From an uncultured Oscillospiraceae bacterium (GTDB lineage Bacteria > Bacillota > Clostridia > Oscillospirales > Acutalibacteraceae): 5,790 nucleotides of DNA. Numbering within the stretch: the stretch's first letter is position 1; every line of letters begins with the position of its first letter. The position numbers were made by a program, and so were the translations under genes. The notes beneath the pieces were generated by a model that was not told the DNA's origin, ran no database searches, and worked only from the letters and a program-made list of their open reading frames with translations. Positions 1 through 5,790 of this stretch are shown here, in pieces. The stretch lies in NCBI GenBank assembly GCA_900552115.1, contig URYP01000122.1, positions 1 to 5,790 of the forward strand. The letters run 5' to 3'.

Positions 1-15
1 TGGGCCATGTCTTGC

Positions 16-63
16 AAAGCGGCGGAACCCGGCTCGGATTCTCCGCTAATGGCGCGCCGCTTT
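16..63. repeat. Inverted repeat with 9-base perfect arms beyond the kinase stop
   Basis: AAAGCGGCG (16-24) is the exact reverse complement of CGCCGCTTT (55-63), with a 30-base loop that holds a smaller pair (35-38 with 42-45). It lies about 85 bases past the kinase stop. On the minus strand no U-run follows, so it is not a classical intrinsic terminator for this operon; it might slow 3'-end decay. On the plus strand a T-rich stretch (72-79) follows at a distance, so it could serve a gene arriving from the left. Function not determined. Confidence 0.4.
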
Positions 64-94
64 CGTGTCCGTTCTTTTTGGGGGCGGCGGAACC
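19..94. repeat. Two 11-base direct copies of GCGGCGGAACC
   Basis: GCGGCGGAACC occurs at 19-29 and again at 84-94, each followed by a similar CGG-rich tail. Between them lies the AscI-type palindrome GGCGCGCC (51-58). Either copy can pair with the CGCCGC arm at 55-60. I see no coding potential in 1-147 that explains the repeat. Confidence 0.45.
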
Positions 95-147
95 GGTCGG
101 TATTTCCTGCAAAGAATGCGCTATTAAAGGTCATCGCCTTTTTCGGT

Positions 148-3100
148 TTAGTCTTTATCCGGATCGATGGTCTGTCCCAACGTCATACGCAGCATCTTCA
201 TAAAAGCGACGATATCGATTGGCTTGGCCAAATGACCGTTCATACCGCTTTCCACCGATTTTTTCGTATCCTCGTCAAAAGCGTTGGCGGTCATGGCAAT
301 AATCGGGATAACGGCCGCATCCTTCCGGTTCAGGCGCCGAATCCTTTTGGTGGCCTCCAACCCATCCATAACCGGCATACGAATGTCCATCAAAATCAGG
401 TCGTAGGTGCCGGGGGCCTTCTTTTCAAACTGGTCGACCGCCTCCTGGCCATTGGAGGCCAGATCGACGAAAAAGCCTTTCATTTCCAGAATAGTCTGAG
501 CAATTTCGGCATTCAGGGCGTTGTCCTCCACCAGCAGCACCCGACGCCCGGCAAAGGTCGATTCCTCCGCCATGCGGGCCGGAGCCGCCTCCTGCGAAGC
601 GTGGCCCTGCGGCAGGGCAATGGAGAAATGGAAATCGCTTCCCTCCCCTTCCTTGCTGTCCAGAACGATCAGGCCGCCCATCATCTGCACCAGCCGGCTG
701 CTGATGGCGAGACCCAGTCCGGTGCCGCCATATTCCCTAGCCGTGCCGGTATCAGCCTGTTCAAAGGAATGAAAAATACGTTCCGCGTTTTCCGGGCTGA
801 CGCCGATACCGGTATCCCGCACGGAGAAATTAAACTGCCTGCCGTCCTGCTTTACCGTCAGAGTGACGCTTCCGCCAGGCGGAGTGAATTTGATTGCGTT
901 CCCCAACAGATTGATCAGCACCTGATTCAAATGCAGACTGTCACCCCTTACCCACTGGTCGCAAACAGCCATATCCGTCGTATAGCGGATCCCTTTTTCC
1001 GCCATCTGGGGCGCGATCAGGTCGTTGATGCTTCCAAGCATTAACGACAGGTCAAAATCAGCGGCTTCCAGCGTCATTTTGCCACTTTCTATTTTAGACA
1101 TATCCAAAATATCGTTGATGAGCTGCAAAAGGTATTTCGACGCCTGGCTGATCTTACCCAGCGCCTCCTGCACAGCCTCCGGATTCTCTTTTTTCTCCAG
1201 GCCGATCAACGTCATACCAATAATGGCATTCATGGGGGTTCGGATTTCATGGCTCATACGCGACAGGAAATCGCTCTTGGCCCGACTGGCCAGGTCATAG
1301 CGTTCGCGGTTGATATTGGCCTCCATAATTTGCACAATTTCCTGCAATTCATCCCGCGTCGGCTCATCCCACAGCGGAATCTGCGCGTCGCGCACAATGG
1401 CCATCGCCCCCATGTAAACGCCGCCGTCATACATGGGAACGGCGATACCCTCTTCTTTTTCCGGAAGCTGTAAAAAGCGGCGGCCGAGGCTGTCCATAGT
1501 CTCCGTCTTCCAAACGGCATGTTGTGTGCCCTGTAATTGTCTCCTCAATACGGCGCATTCCTCAGCGGTCAGGTGCAGAATCGCGCCCTCTCCCCGAACC
1601 ACATCGTCCGCGTGCCATTCAAACATAATACGAACTGTGTTAAAGTCCCAGTCAAACTGCGTCAGGACGATATCCGCCGCACCATATGTCCGGCCCAGCT
1701 TGGGCAACAATACCGCCATAATGCTGCGGATGTCATGACTGCGGTCAAAAAAGTTAAAGGTCAAAGAAACCATATTGAGGCGTTCCGCCGACATGCGGGC
1801 TATCTGGCTGATAGAGCGGCTTCCCGGCAGCGCATTTCGCTGCCGGGGCAAATCCTGATAAAAAGCGGCCTTTTCTCCCGGTTGTATCTTGGCCCAGGCC
1901 AGGGCGATCTCCGCTTTTTCCAACATGACGGCGTAGCCGCCTTCCTGGTCGGCAACCGCTCCGGCAGCCAGGACGACCTGGAATGAGGCCTCCGGATACA
2001 AAGCAGCCGCACGGGCCGTAATGTCCCGGATCAGGGCCCGCATACCCTCTTTATCAAACCCGTCCACCCAAACCAGGAATTCATCCCCGCCGATTCTCAT
2101 GGCGACCATATCCCGATTATCCGAGGCGGTCATAGAGGCTTTCCATTCCAGCAGCAGGCGGCCGATTTCTTCCAGCAGGCTGTTTCCCACCGCCATGCCG
2201 AACTGCTCGTTAAACCGGAGAAAATCCTGGATATCCAGCAAAATCAACCCGCCGATATGGCCGCTTTCCACGGAAGCCTGAATAATCGCTTCCCCCGCCT
2301 CCCGGTTAAATAACCCGGTTACGGGATCACGGTGCATCGACTCGGTATCCTGCAGCTGACGCATTTGCTGGTCATGGATTTCCCGAAGGGCCCCCATGAG
2401 CTTAGGTGCCGATCCGTCCGCATCCCGCAAAACCCGTCCGCTGAGCTCCTGCCAGATATACTGTCCATCCTCCCGGAACAGGCGGGAGCGGAAGACGACG
2501 TTTACCTCCTCCTGTGCGTCCTGCAGGCGCGCCGCAAAGATGCGCCGGTCATCGGGATGAATGAAATCGCCCTCCAATACTTCCAGCAGGAAATGATTGA
2601 TTAAATGGCCTTTGTCCTGTCCGTTTAGATTGAAAAACTCGGCCCGATCCTGCGCCATATCATAGGTTATCAGAATATCGGAACTGCCTTTCAGCGCCAG
2701 GCGATACCGCTCCTTTTCTTCCTGGAGAGCGTACTGCGCCTGTTTCTGCTGATCGGAGAGGTGCCTGATGGTGTCATATAAGTCGTCTACCTCGGCAATA
2801 TGGCTGTAAGGGAACTCCTGTAGCTGACTGCCCGCGCTGCCGCGGATACACGTCGACAACCGTCGGATGGGGTTGGTCACGTGACGGACAATTGCATAGA
2901 CCCCCAATAATCCAACCAGCAGGGACAGCAGGGTTGCCCCGATAAAGGTCCATAATAACTCCTGCCCAATTCCAAACAAAGCCTTTTCGTCTTCCATACC
3001 GGCCAGGTACCATTCCTCACTGACAAATGGTGTATTGGAATTATAGACCCGGAGCGGTTTGAGCGTGGCATACAGTCCCCGGTCATAGGCATCGATGTTT

Positions 3101-4092
3101 TGTATCTTATAAAATTTTTCTTCCGGCCTTTCTTCCGTCAGCTGCAGGGCGCCGGCTTCCGTCACGGCGTGCGCCGCCACTGTGCCCGCGGTATAAACCG
3201 GCAGATACGTGCCGTCCTCCGTCTTTTGCAGCAGAAGATAGGTTCCCTGGTGGTCGGAATCGATTTCCTCAAAGGGAAGCATACGGGTGAGATATTTTTC
3301 CGAAATCTCCGTACCCATAATCCCGTACACGGTTCCATCCTCTGCAATTAGAGGCGCCGAGTAGGTGATCATACGGTGGGAGTCATGCACCCGGTTATCT
3401 TCCAGGCAAAACATGCGGCTCCAATAGGCCAGATTGTTCTGCCCCATCGCCGGATTTTTCACCGCCTCCTGATAGGGTTTAAAAAAGAAATCGTCCGCTT
3501 CGCGATTCCCCGCCTTCATAAACTGGAAATCGGGCTGCCACAGGCTGGAAAACGGGATAGACGTCTGCTTGGACAGGGACGATTTTCCACGCTCCATCAG
3601 CAAATCGGAATAGTCTCCCGGATTGGTGATGGGATCGGTATCCCGCACGTAAAAGCCGTTCAGTTCCCCGCCTTGTTCCGCCTGAGGGTTGGCCAGAATT
3701 AAGAAAACGCCCGTCACCGCATTTTTCCGCAGCATGTACAGCCAGTCCGGCAGCACCAAGCTCAAAAACTGTTCCTGCAGCTTGTCGTCCTGCTGAAACC
3801 GCTCCAGATCGGCGTTGTGTTCCGCCATCAGCGTACTGAGCCGTTCATTGGCCTTGTTGGATTCCTCCGTAATGTTGGACCACTGCTGCGTCATGGAATT
3901 TTCAAAGATAATTTTCCGGTTTTCCACTGCCTGACTGAGCCGGCTGACAGAATACGCGTCAAGCGTGGCGAACGTACCTTTAAAGGTCACCGTACCGTAG
4001 GAGATCAGCGCCTGAACCAGCATGATCAGAACCAGCGGGACGATAAACAGCCGGAATATATTCTTTTGGGACGTGATGCGTGTCTTTCTCAT
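148..4092 (-). CDS. Membrane-bound hybrid sensor histidine kinase (dCache-HAMP-PAS-GGDEF-GAF-HisKA-HATPase-REC)
   Basis: Complete 1314-residue inner-membrane hybrid kinase. Seen in order: TM helix about 12-33; extracytoplasmic sensor 34-375 with the dCache-type stretch ITYSAPLIAEDGTVYGIMG (242-260); TM helix about 378-402; HAMP about 401-453 with the TNPIRRL start; short coiled coil; PAS/PAC 460-575 (IHPDD at 511-515); GGDEF domain about 580-745 (DPVTGLFNR at 589-597, GGDEF at 668-672); GAF-like domain about 765-927; HisKA about 938-1003 with phosphoacceptor H948 in SHEIRTP and a phosphatase-type ExxT (E949, T952); HATPase_c about 1043-1162 with N box (N1061, N1065, K1068), G1 box DTGIG (1093-1097) and G2 box GGTGLGL (1122-1128); receiver 1184-1303 with E1189/D1190, phosphoacceptor D1236, T1268 and K1290. 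All kinase and receiver catalytic residues are present. The GGDEF domain is degenerate at substrate-contact positions. No HPt or DNA-binding domain follows, so output needs another protein. ATG start with GGGAG 6 bases upstream. Lies 27 bases after the lipoprotein gene, with no terminator between them, so co-transcription is likely. Confidence 0.95.
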   Translation of the reverse strand: MRKTRITSQKNIFRLFIVPLVLIMLVQALISYGTVTFKGTFATLDAYSVSRLSQAVENRKIIFENSMTQQWSNITEESNKANERLSTLMAEHNADLERFQQDDKLQEQFLSLVLPDWLYMLRKNAVTGVFLILANPQAEQGGELNGFYVRDTDPITNPGDYSDLLMERGKSSLSKQTSIPFSSLWQPDFQFMKAGNREADDFFFKPYQEAVKNPAMGQNNLAYWSRMFCLEDNRVHDSHRMITYSAPLIAEDGTVYGIMGTEISEKYLTRMLPFEEIDSDHQGTYLLLQKTEDGTYLPVYTAGTVAAHAVTEAGALQLTEERPEEKFYKIQNIDAYDRGLYATLKPLRVYNSNTPFVSEEWYLAGMEDEKALFGIGQELLWTFIGATLLSLLVGLLGVYAIVRHVTNPIRRLSTCIRGSAGSQLQEFPYSHIAEVDDLYDTIRHLSDQQKQAQYALQEEKERYRLALKGSSDILITYDMAQDRAEFFNLNGQDKGHLINHFLLEVLEGDFIHPDDRRIFAARLQDAQEEVNVVFRSRLFREDGQYIWQELSGRVLRDADGSAPKLMGALREIHDQQMRQLQDTESMHRDPVTGLFNREAGEAIIQASVESGHIGGLILLDIQDFLRFNEQFGMAVGNSLLEEIGRLLLEWKASMTASDNRDMVAMRIGGDEFLVWVDGFDKEGMRALIRDITARAAALYPEASFQVVLAAGAVADQEGGYAVMLEKAEIALAWAKIQPGEKAAFYQDLPRQRNALPGSRSISQIARMSAERLNMVSLTFNFFDRSHDIRSIMAVLLPKLGRTYGAADIVLTQFDWDFNTVRIMFEWHADDVVRGEGAILHLTAEECAVLRRQLQGTQHAVWKTETMDSLGRRFLQLPEKEEGIAVPMYDGGVYMGAMAIVRDAQIPLWDEPTRDELQEIVQIMEANINRERYDLASRAKSDFLSRMSHEIRTPMNAIIGMTLIGLEKKENPEAVQEALGKISQASKYLLQLINDILDMSKIESGKMTLEAADFDLSLMLGSINDLIAPQMAEKGIRYTTDMAVCDQWVRGDSLHLNQVLINLLGNAIKFTPPGGSVTLTVKQDGRQFNFSVRDTGIGVSPENAERIFHSFEQADTGTAREYGGTGLGLAISSRLVQMMGGLIVLDSKEGEGSDFHFSIALPQGHASQEAAPARMAEESTFAGRRVLLVEDNALNAEIAQTILEMKGFFVDLASNGQEAVDQFEKKAPGTYDLILMDIRMPVMDGLEATKRIRRLNRKDAAVIPIIAMTANAFDEDTKKSVESGMNGHLAKPIDIVAFMKMLRMTLGQTIDPDKD

Positions 4093-4098
4093 AGTCCA

Positions 4099-4103
4099 CT
4101 CCC
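4099..4103 (-). promoter_or_regulatory. Ribosome binding site of the hybrid kinase gene
   Basis: GGGAG on the minus strand lies 6 bases before ATG at 4092, inside the 27-base gap after the lipoprotein stop. The kinase therefore has its own initiation signal and does not depend on overlap with the upstream stop. It is weaker than the upstream AGAGGAG, which would fit a membrane kinase made in smaller amounts than its binding protein; that is inference. Confidence 0.65.
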
Positions 4104-4119
4104 GTTGTCTTCAGAATGG

Positions 4120-5580
4120 TTATCCGGCAATTGCTTTTTTGAGGGCCGCATTGAACTCATCGAACCAAGCGTTAAACGCGTCATCTCCCACAAAGTCCGC
4201 CGTCGCCTGCGAAAGGTTCTGCCCTTTATTTAGGCGTTCCAGGACCACCGCCCGGTCGGCGGCAGCTCGGTCGGACAAACTGGTATCCACAACCTTGCGC
4301 GCCGCCGCGCCGTTGTCAAACGCTTTGTTGGTATATAACTGTGCGTCTTTCAAATTCTCAAAACAGCTGGTCAGGGTATCGTAGGTTTTAGGGGATATTT
4401 CAATGTTGTTTTCCTGGATAACCTGGTCGAGCAGCTCTTTGTCGTATGCTTTCTTTTTAACGGGGAGGTACCCGGATTCAGAGCCGAATGACAGGTTATT
4501 CTTTTCCTGAGTGAACCATTTCAGAAACTCGACCGACGCATACTCCTGTTCGGGCGTTCCCTTGGTGACCACCATACCGGCCCCCTGCTGAACCGCCACA
4601 TTTTTTCCGTCCTTAAATCCGGGATCCGGAAGCACGAGGTAATCGATTGGATACGAATTGTCGTCGGTCTCGATTTTGTCCGGAAAATACAGCGCGGAAG
4701 AGGTGGAACCCGTAAACGCGGCGATTTTACCAATTTTTAAATCATCCGACCGGAACCGGCCGGACGCACCGAACCAGCCCTTGACAAAAGGTACATAATA
4801 AAAATCCCAGATCTGGCGCATCACGTCTTTATCAACATTCAGCGTAATCGTATTATTTTTGACGCTGAACAATTCCGTTCCCAGCTGCATAGAGCCAATG
4901 ATGGTGAGATTGGCCATGGCGTCCCGTCCATAGAAGGCCTTGCCGTCGTTTGGAGCATCCGGCGTCTGCGCATCCGTCCATTCATAATATTTACCGGCCG
5001 TTTCCACTAGGCCCTCTTTGGTTTTGAGCTGGTCCAGGCTGGCCCCGGTCGCTTTGGCAAATTGATCCCAGGCGGTTTTATTCAGCATCATGACCTCGCT
5101 GGATTTGGCCGTGGGGAAAATACGCAGCTCTCCGCCGGTACCGATACGGCCCTCTTCGACAAACGAATCCACATACGTTGCCTGTTCCTCCTCGGTCATA
5201 TAGACGCCGATATCCACCAGTTCCCCCATCTTTTCAATGGCGTAGGCGGTATCCGCATACGAGGAAAAAATGTTCGGCGGGGCGTCGCTGCCCGCCACCT
5301 TATTGAAAGCGTCCAGTACCTTGCTTTCCAATTCATTGACATTGCCCTGGCTGTGTGCTTCCACATAGATGCCCTGTTCTTTTCCCTGTGTGTTATTAAA
5401 CTGCTCAACCAGCTCGTCAAATGCAACCTGCTGAGATCCATTGTAATAATGCCAGATCGTCAGGCTGACCGGATTTTTGGGGTCCAGTTTGGGCTTTGAA
5501 CTGTTACCGGTCTGGCCGCATCCCGCCGTCAAAAGGGCTGCAGCCAAAGCGGCCGCCGCGATACGTCTCCATTTTTTCAT
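4120..5580 (-). CDS. Extracellular solute-binding lipoprotein (ABC sugar-type, SBP family 1)
   Basis: Predicted 486-residue lipoprotein that binds a small extracellular ligand, most likely a sugar or oligosaccharide, at the outer face of the membrane. Seen: a basic start (MKKWRR), a hydrophobic Ala/Leu stretch (residues 7-19) and a lipobox LTAGC, so the mature protein begins at lipid-modified Cys21. A Ser/Lys/Pro linker follows, then the first beta strand SLTIWHYYNG (39-48), typical of SBP_bac_1/8 proteins. Near the C-terminal hinge are GAGMVVTKG (333-341), a helix with EFLKWFT (351-357) and SGYLPVKKKAYD (369-380), the usual family landmarks. The length is normal and the gene looks intact, ending in TAA. 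I chose the ATG at 5580 because AGAGGAG lies 8 bases upstream; an in-frame GTG at 5589 overlaps that site and is unlikely. No permease or ATPase gene is in the window, and a sensor kinase follows after 27 bases, so a sensing role is as plausible as transport. Family confidence is high; ligand unknown. Confidence 0.93.
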   Translation of the reverse strand: MKKWRRIAAAALAAALLTAGCGQTGNSSKPKLDPKNPVSLTIWHYYNGSQQVAFDELVEQFNNTQGKEQGIYVEAHSQGNVNELESKVLDAFNKVAGSDAPPNIFSSYADTAYAIEKMGELVDIGVYMTEEEQATYVDSFVEEGRIGTGGELRIFPTAKSSEVMMLNKTAWDQFAKATGASLDQLKTKEGLVETAGKYYEWTDAQTPDAPNDGKAFYGRDAMANLTIIGSMQLGTELFSVKNNTITLNVDKDVMRQIWDFYYVPFVKGWFGASGRFRSDDLKIGKIAAFTGSTSSALYFPDKIETDDNSYPIDYLVLPDPGFKDGKNVAVQQGAGMVVTKGTPEQEYASVEFLKWFTQEKNNLSFGSESGYLPVKKKAYDKELLDQVIQENNIEISPKTYDTLTSCFENLKDAQLYTNKAFDNGAAARKVVDTSLSDRAAADRAVVLERLNKGQNLSQATADFVGDDAFNAWFDEFNAALKKAIAG

Positions 5581-5588
5581 GTAAAACA

Positions 5589-5595
5589 CTCCTCT
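5589..5595 (-). promoter_or_regulatory. Ribosome binding site of the lipoprotein gene (decides the start)
   Basis: AGAGGAG on the minus strand lies 8 bases before ATG at 5580. The last G of this motif is also the first base of an in-frame GTG (5589-5587), so ribosomes bound here cannot use that GTG. This supports the ATG and gives the signal peptide a normal MKK start. Confidence 0.8.
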
Positions 5596-5672
5596 TAAAC
5601 ACCTTTTTGTTGTCTCTCCGGACGTATCGACAATGGCAACCCCTATCCTATGTCCGTTTGGGCCGAAAAGGC

Positions 5673-5684
5673 ATGGATTTCCAT
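5673..5684. repeat. Small near-palindrome in the leader, possible operator
   Basis: ATGGA and TCCAT form inverted arms of 5 bases around a 2-base centre. The element lies at roughly +8 to +20 from the predicted transcription start, a position where a repressor could act. It is short and could occur by chance. The rest of the leader (5581-5672) holds only another weak inverted pair (5610-5614 with 5629-5633), and I recognise no riboswitch. Confidence 0.25.
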
Positions 5685-5698
5685 ATTTCTCTTTTTAG

Positions 5699-5727
5699 AA
5701 TATACCACGCTTTTCGTCTTTTTACAA
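5699..5727 (-). promoter_or_regulatory. Predicted housekeeping promoter of the lipoprotein-kinase unit
   Basis: Reading the minus strand, TTGTAA (5727-5722) matches the -35 consensus at four of six positions. After a 17-base spacer, TATATT (5704-5699) matches the -10 consensus at five of six. The bases TGG directly before the -10 form an extended -10 (TGn). Predicted transcription start is near 5692, giving a leader of about 110 bases before the ATG at 5580. The flanks are AT-rich compared with the genes. No other -35/-10 pair with acceptable spacing was found between 5590 and 5790. Pattern-based prediction only. Confidence 0.6.
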
Positions 5728-5790
5728 CAAATTCTGAAAATATACCCCCGGCGTCTTTTCAATAATAAAACGGGCGGATTCCTTCTCTTG

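Noticed and set aside
122..145. Possible terminator after the kinase stop (AAAGG with CCTTT)
   Set aside because: The stem is only about 5 A/T-rich base pairs with no adjoining U-run on the minus strand; too weak to call.
7..1044. Plus-strand open frame of 345 codons
   Set aside because: It lies almost wholly opposite the ATPase and receiver part of the kinase, whose motifs are unmistakable. Its translation is rich in Arg, His and Gln without domain pattern, as expected of an antisense shadow.
3817..4233. Plus-strand open frame of 138 codons spanning the gap between the two genes
   Set aside because: It overlaps both well-supported minus-strand genes in antisense, and its translation shows no recognisable motif.
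5062..5499. Plus-strand open frame of 145 codons
   Set aside because: Fully antisense to the binding lipoprotein, with no recognisable motif in the translation.
5587..5589. GTG as an upstream start for the lipoprotein, adding three residues
   Set aside because: The GTG overlaps the AGAGGAG ribosome binding site, which is ideally spaced for the ATG at 5580.
5739..5762. Second promoter with TATATT at 5744-5739 and TTGAAA at 5762-5757
   Set aside because: The spacer is only 12 bases, too short for a housekeeping promoter, and the downstream pair with a 17-base spacer is better.
5743..5780. Possible terminator of an upstream gene (GC-rich arms around a TTTT/AAAA stem)
   Set aside because: The arms pair only with bulges and mismatches, and no upstream gene end is visible within the window.

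Overview
The window holds two complete genes on the minus strand, probably one transcriptional unit read from right to left. The first encodes an extracellular solute-binding lipoprotein of the carbohydrate ABC-transporter type (4120-5580). Twenty-seven bases after its stop comes a 1314-residue membrane-bound hybrid sensor histidine kinase (148-4092). Together they fill about 94% of the window. The remaining sequence is a promoter and leader region on the right (5581-5790) and a short GC-rich tail on the left (1-147). I saw no tRNA, rRNA, CRISPR array, transposase or insertion sequence.

The organism looks like a Gram-positive Bacillota, most likely a Clostridia-type anaerobe of moderate GC content. 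The support is a lipoprotein signal peptide with a lipobox, a strong AGGAG ribosome binding site, an AT-rich promoter with an extended -10, and a binding protein and multidomain hybrid kinase of a style common in such genomes. This is inference from style; no marker gene is present.

Right end (5581-5790): a sigma-A/sigma-70-like promoter (TTGTAA, 17 bases, TATATT, with a TG extension) gives a leader of about 110 bases with a small near-palindrome just after the predicted start site. Middle right: the lipoprotein. Middle and left: the kinase. Its order is TM helix, about 340-residue extracytoplasmic dCache-like sensor, TM helix, HAMP, PAS/PAC, GGDEF, GAF, HisKA, HATPase_c, receiver. Left end (1-147): no gene; three short GC-rich arms can pair in two mutually exclusive ways.

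A likely model is that the lipoprotein captures an extracellular ligand, perhaps a sugar, and presents it to the kinase ectodomain. The kinase would then autophosphorylate on H948 and pass phosphate to D1236 of its own receiver. Known analogies are LuxP-LuxQ, ChvE-VirA and XylFII-LytS. No permease, ATPase, HPt protein or DNA-binding response regulator lies in the window, so transport and output partners are either outside it or absent. The most unusual molecular feature is the GGDEF domain inside the kinase. It keeps the GGDEF signature but has lost two substrate-contact positions and the inhibitory site, which suggests a regulatory rather than a cyclic-di-GMP-producing role.
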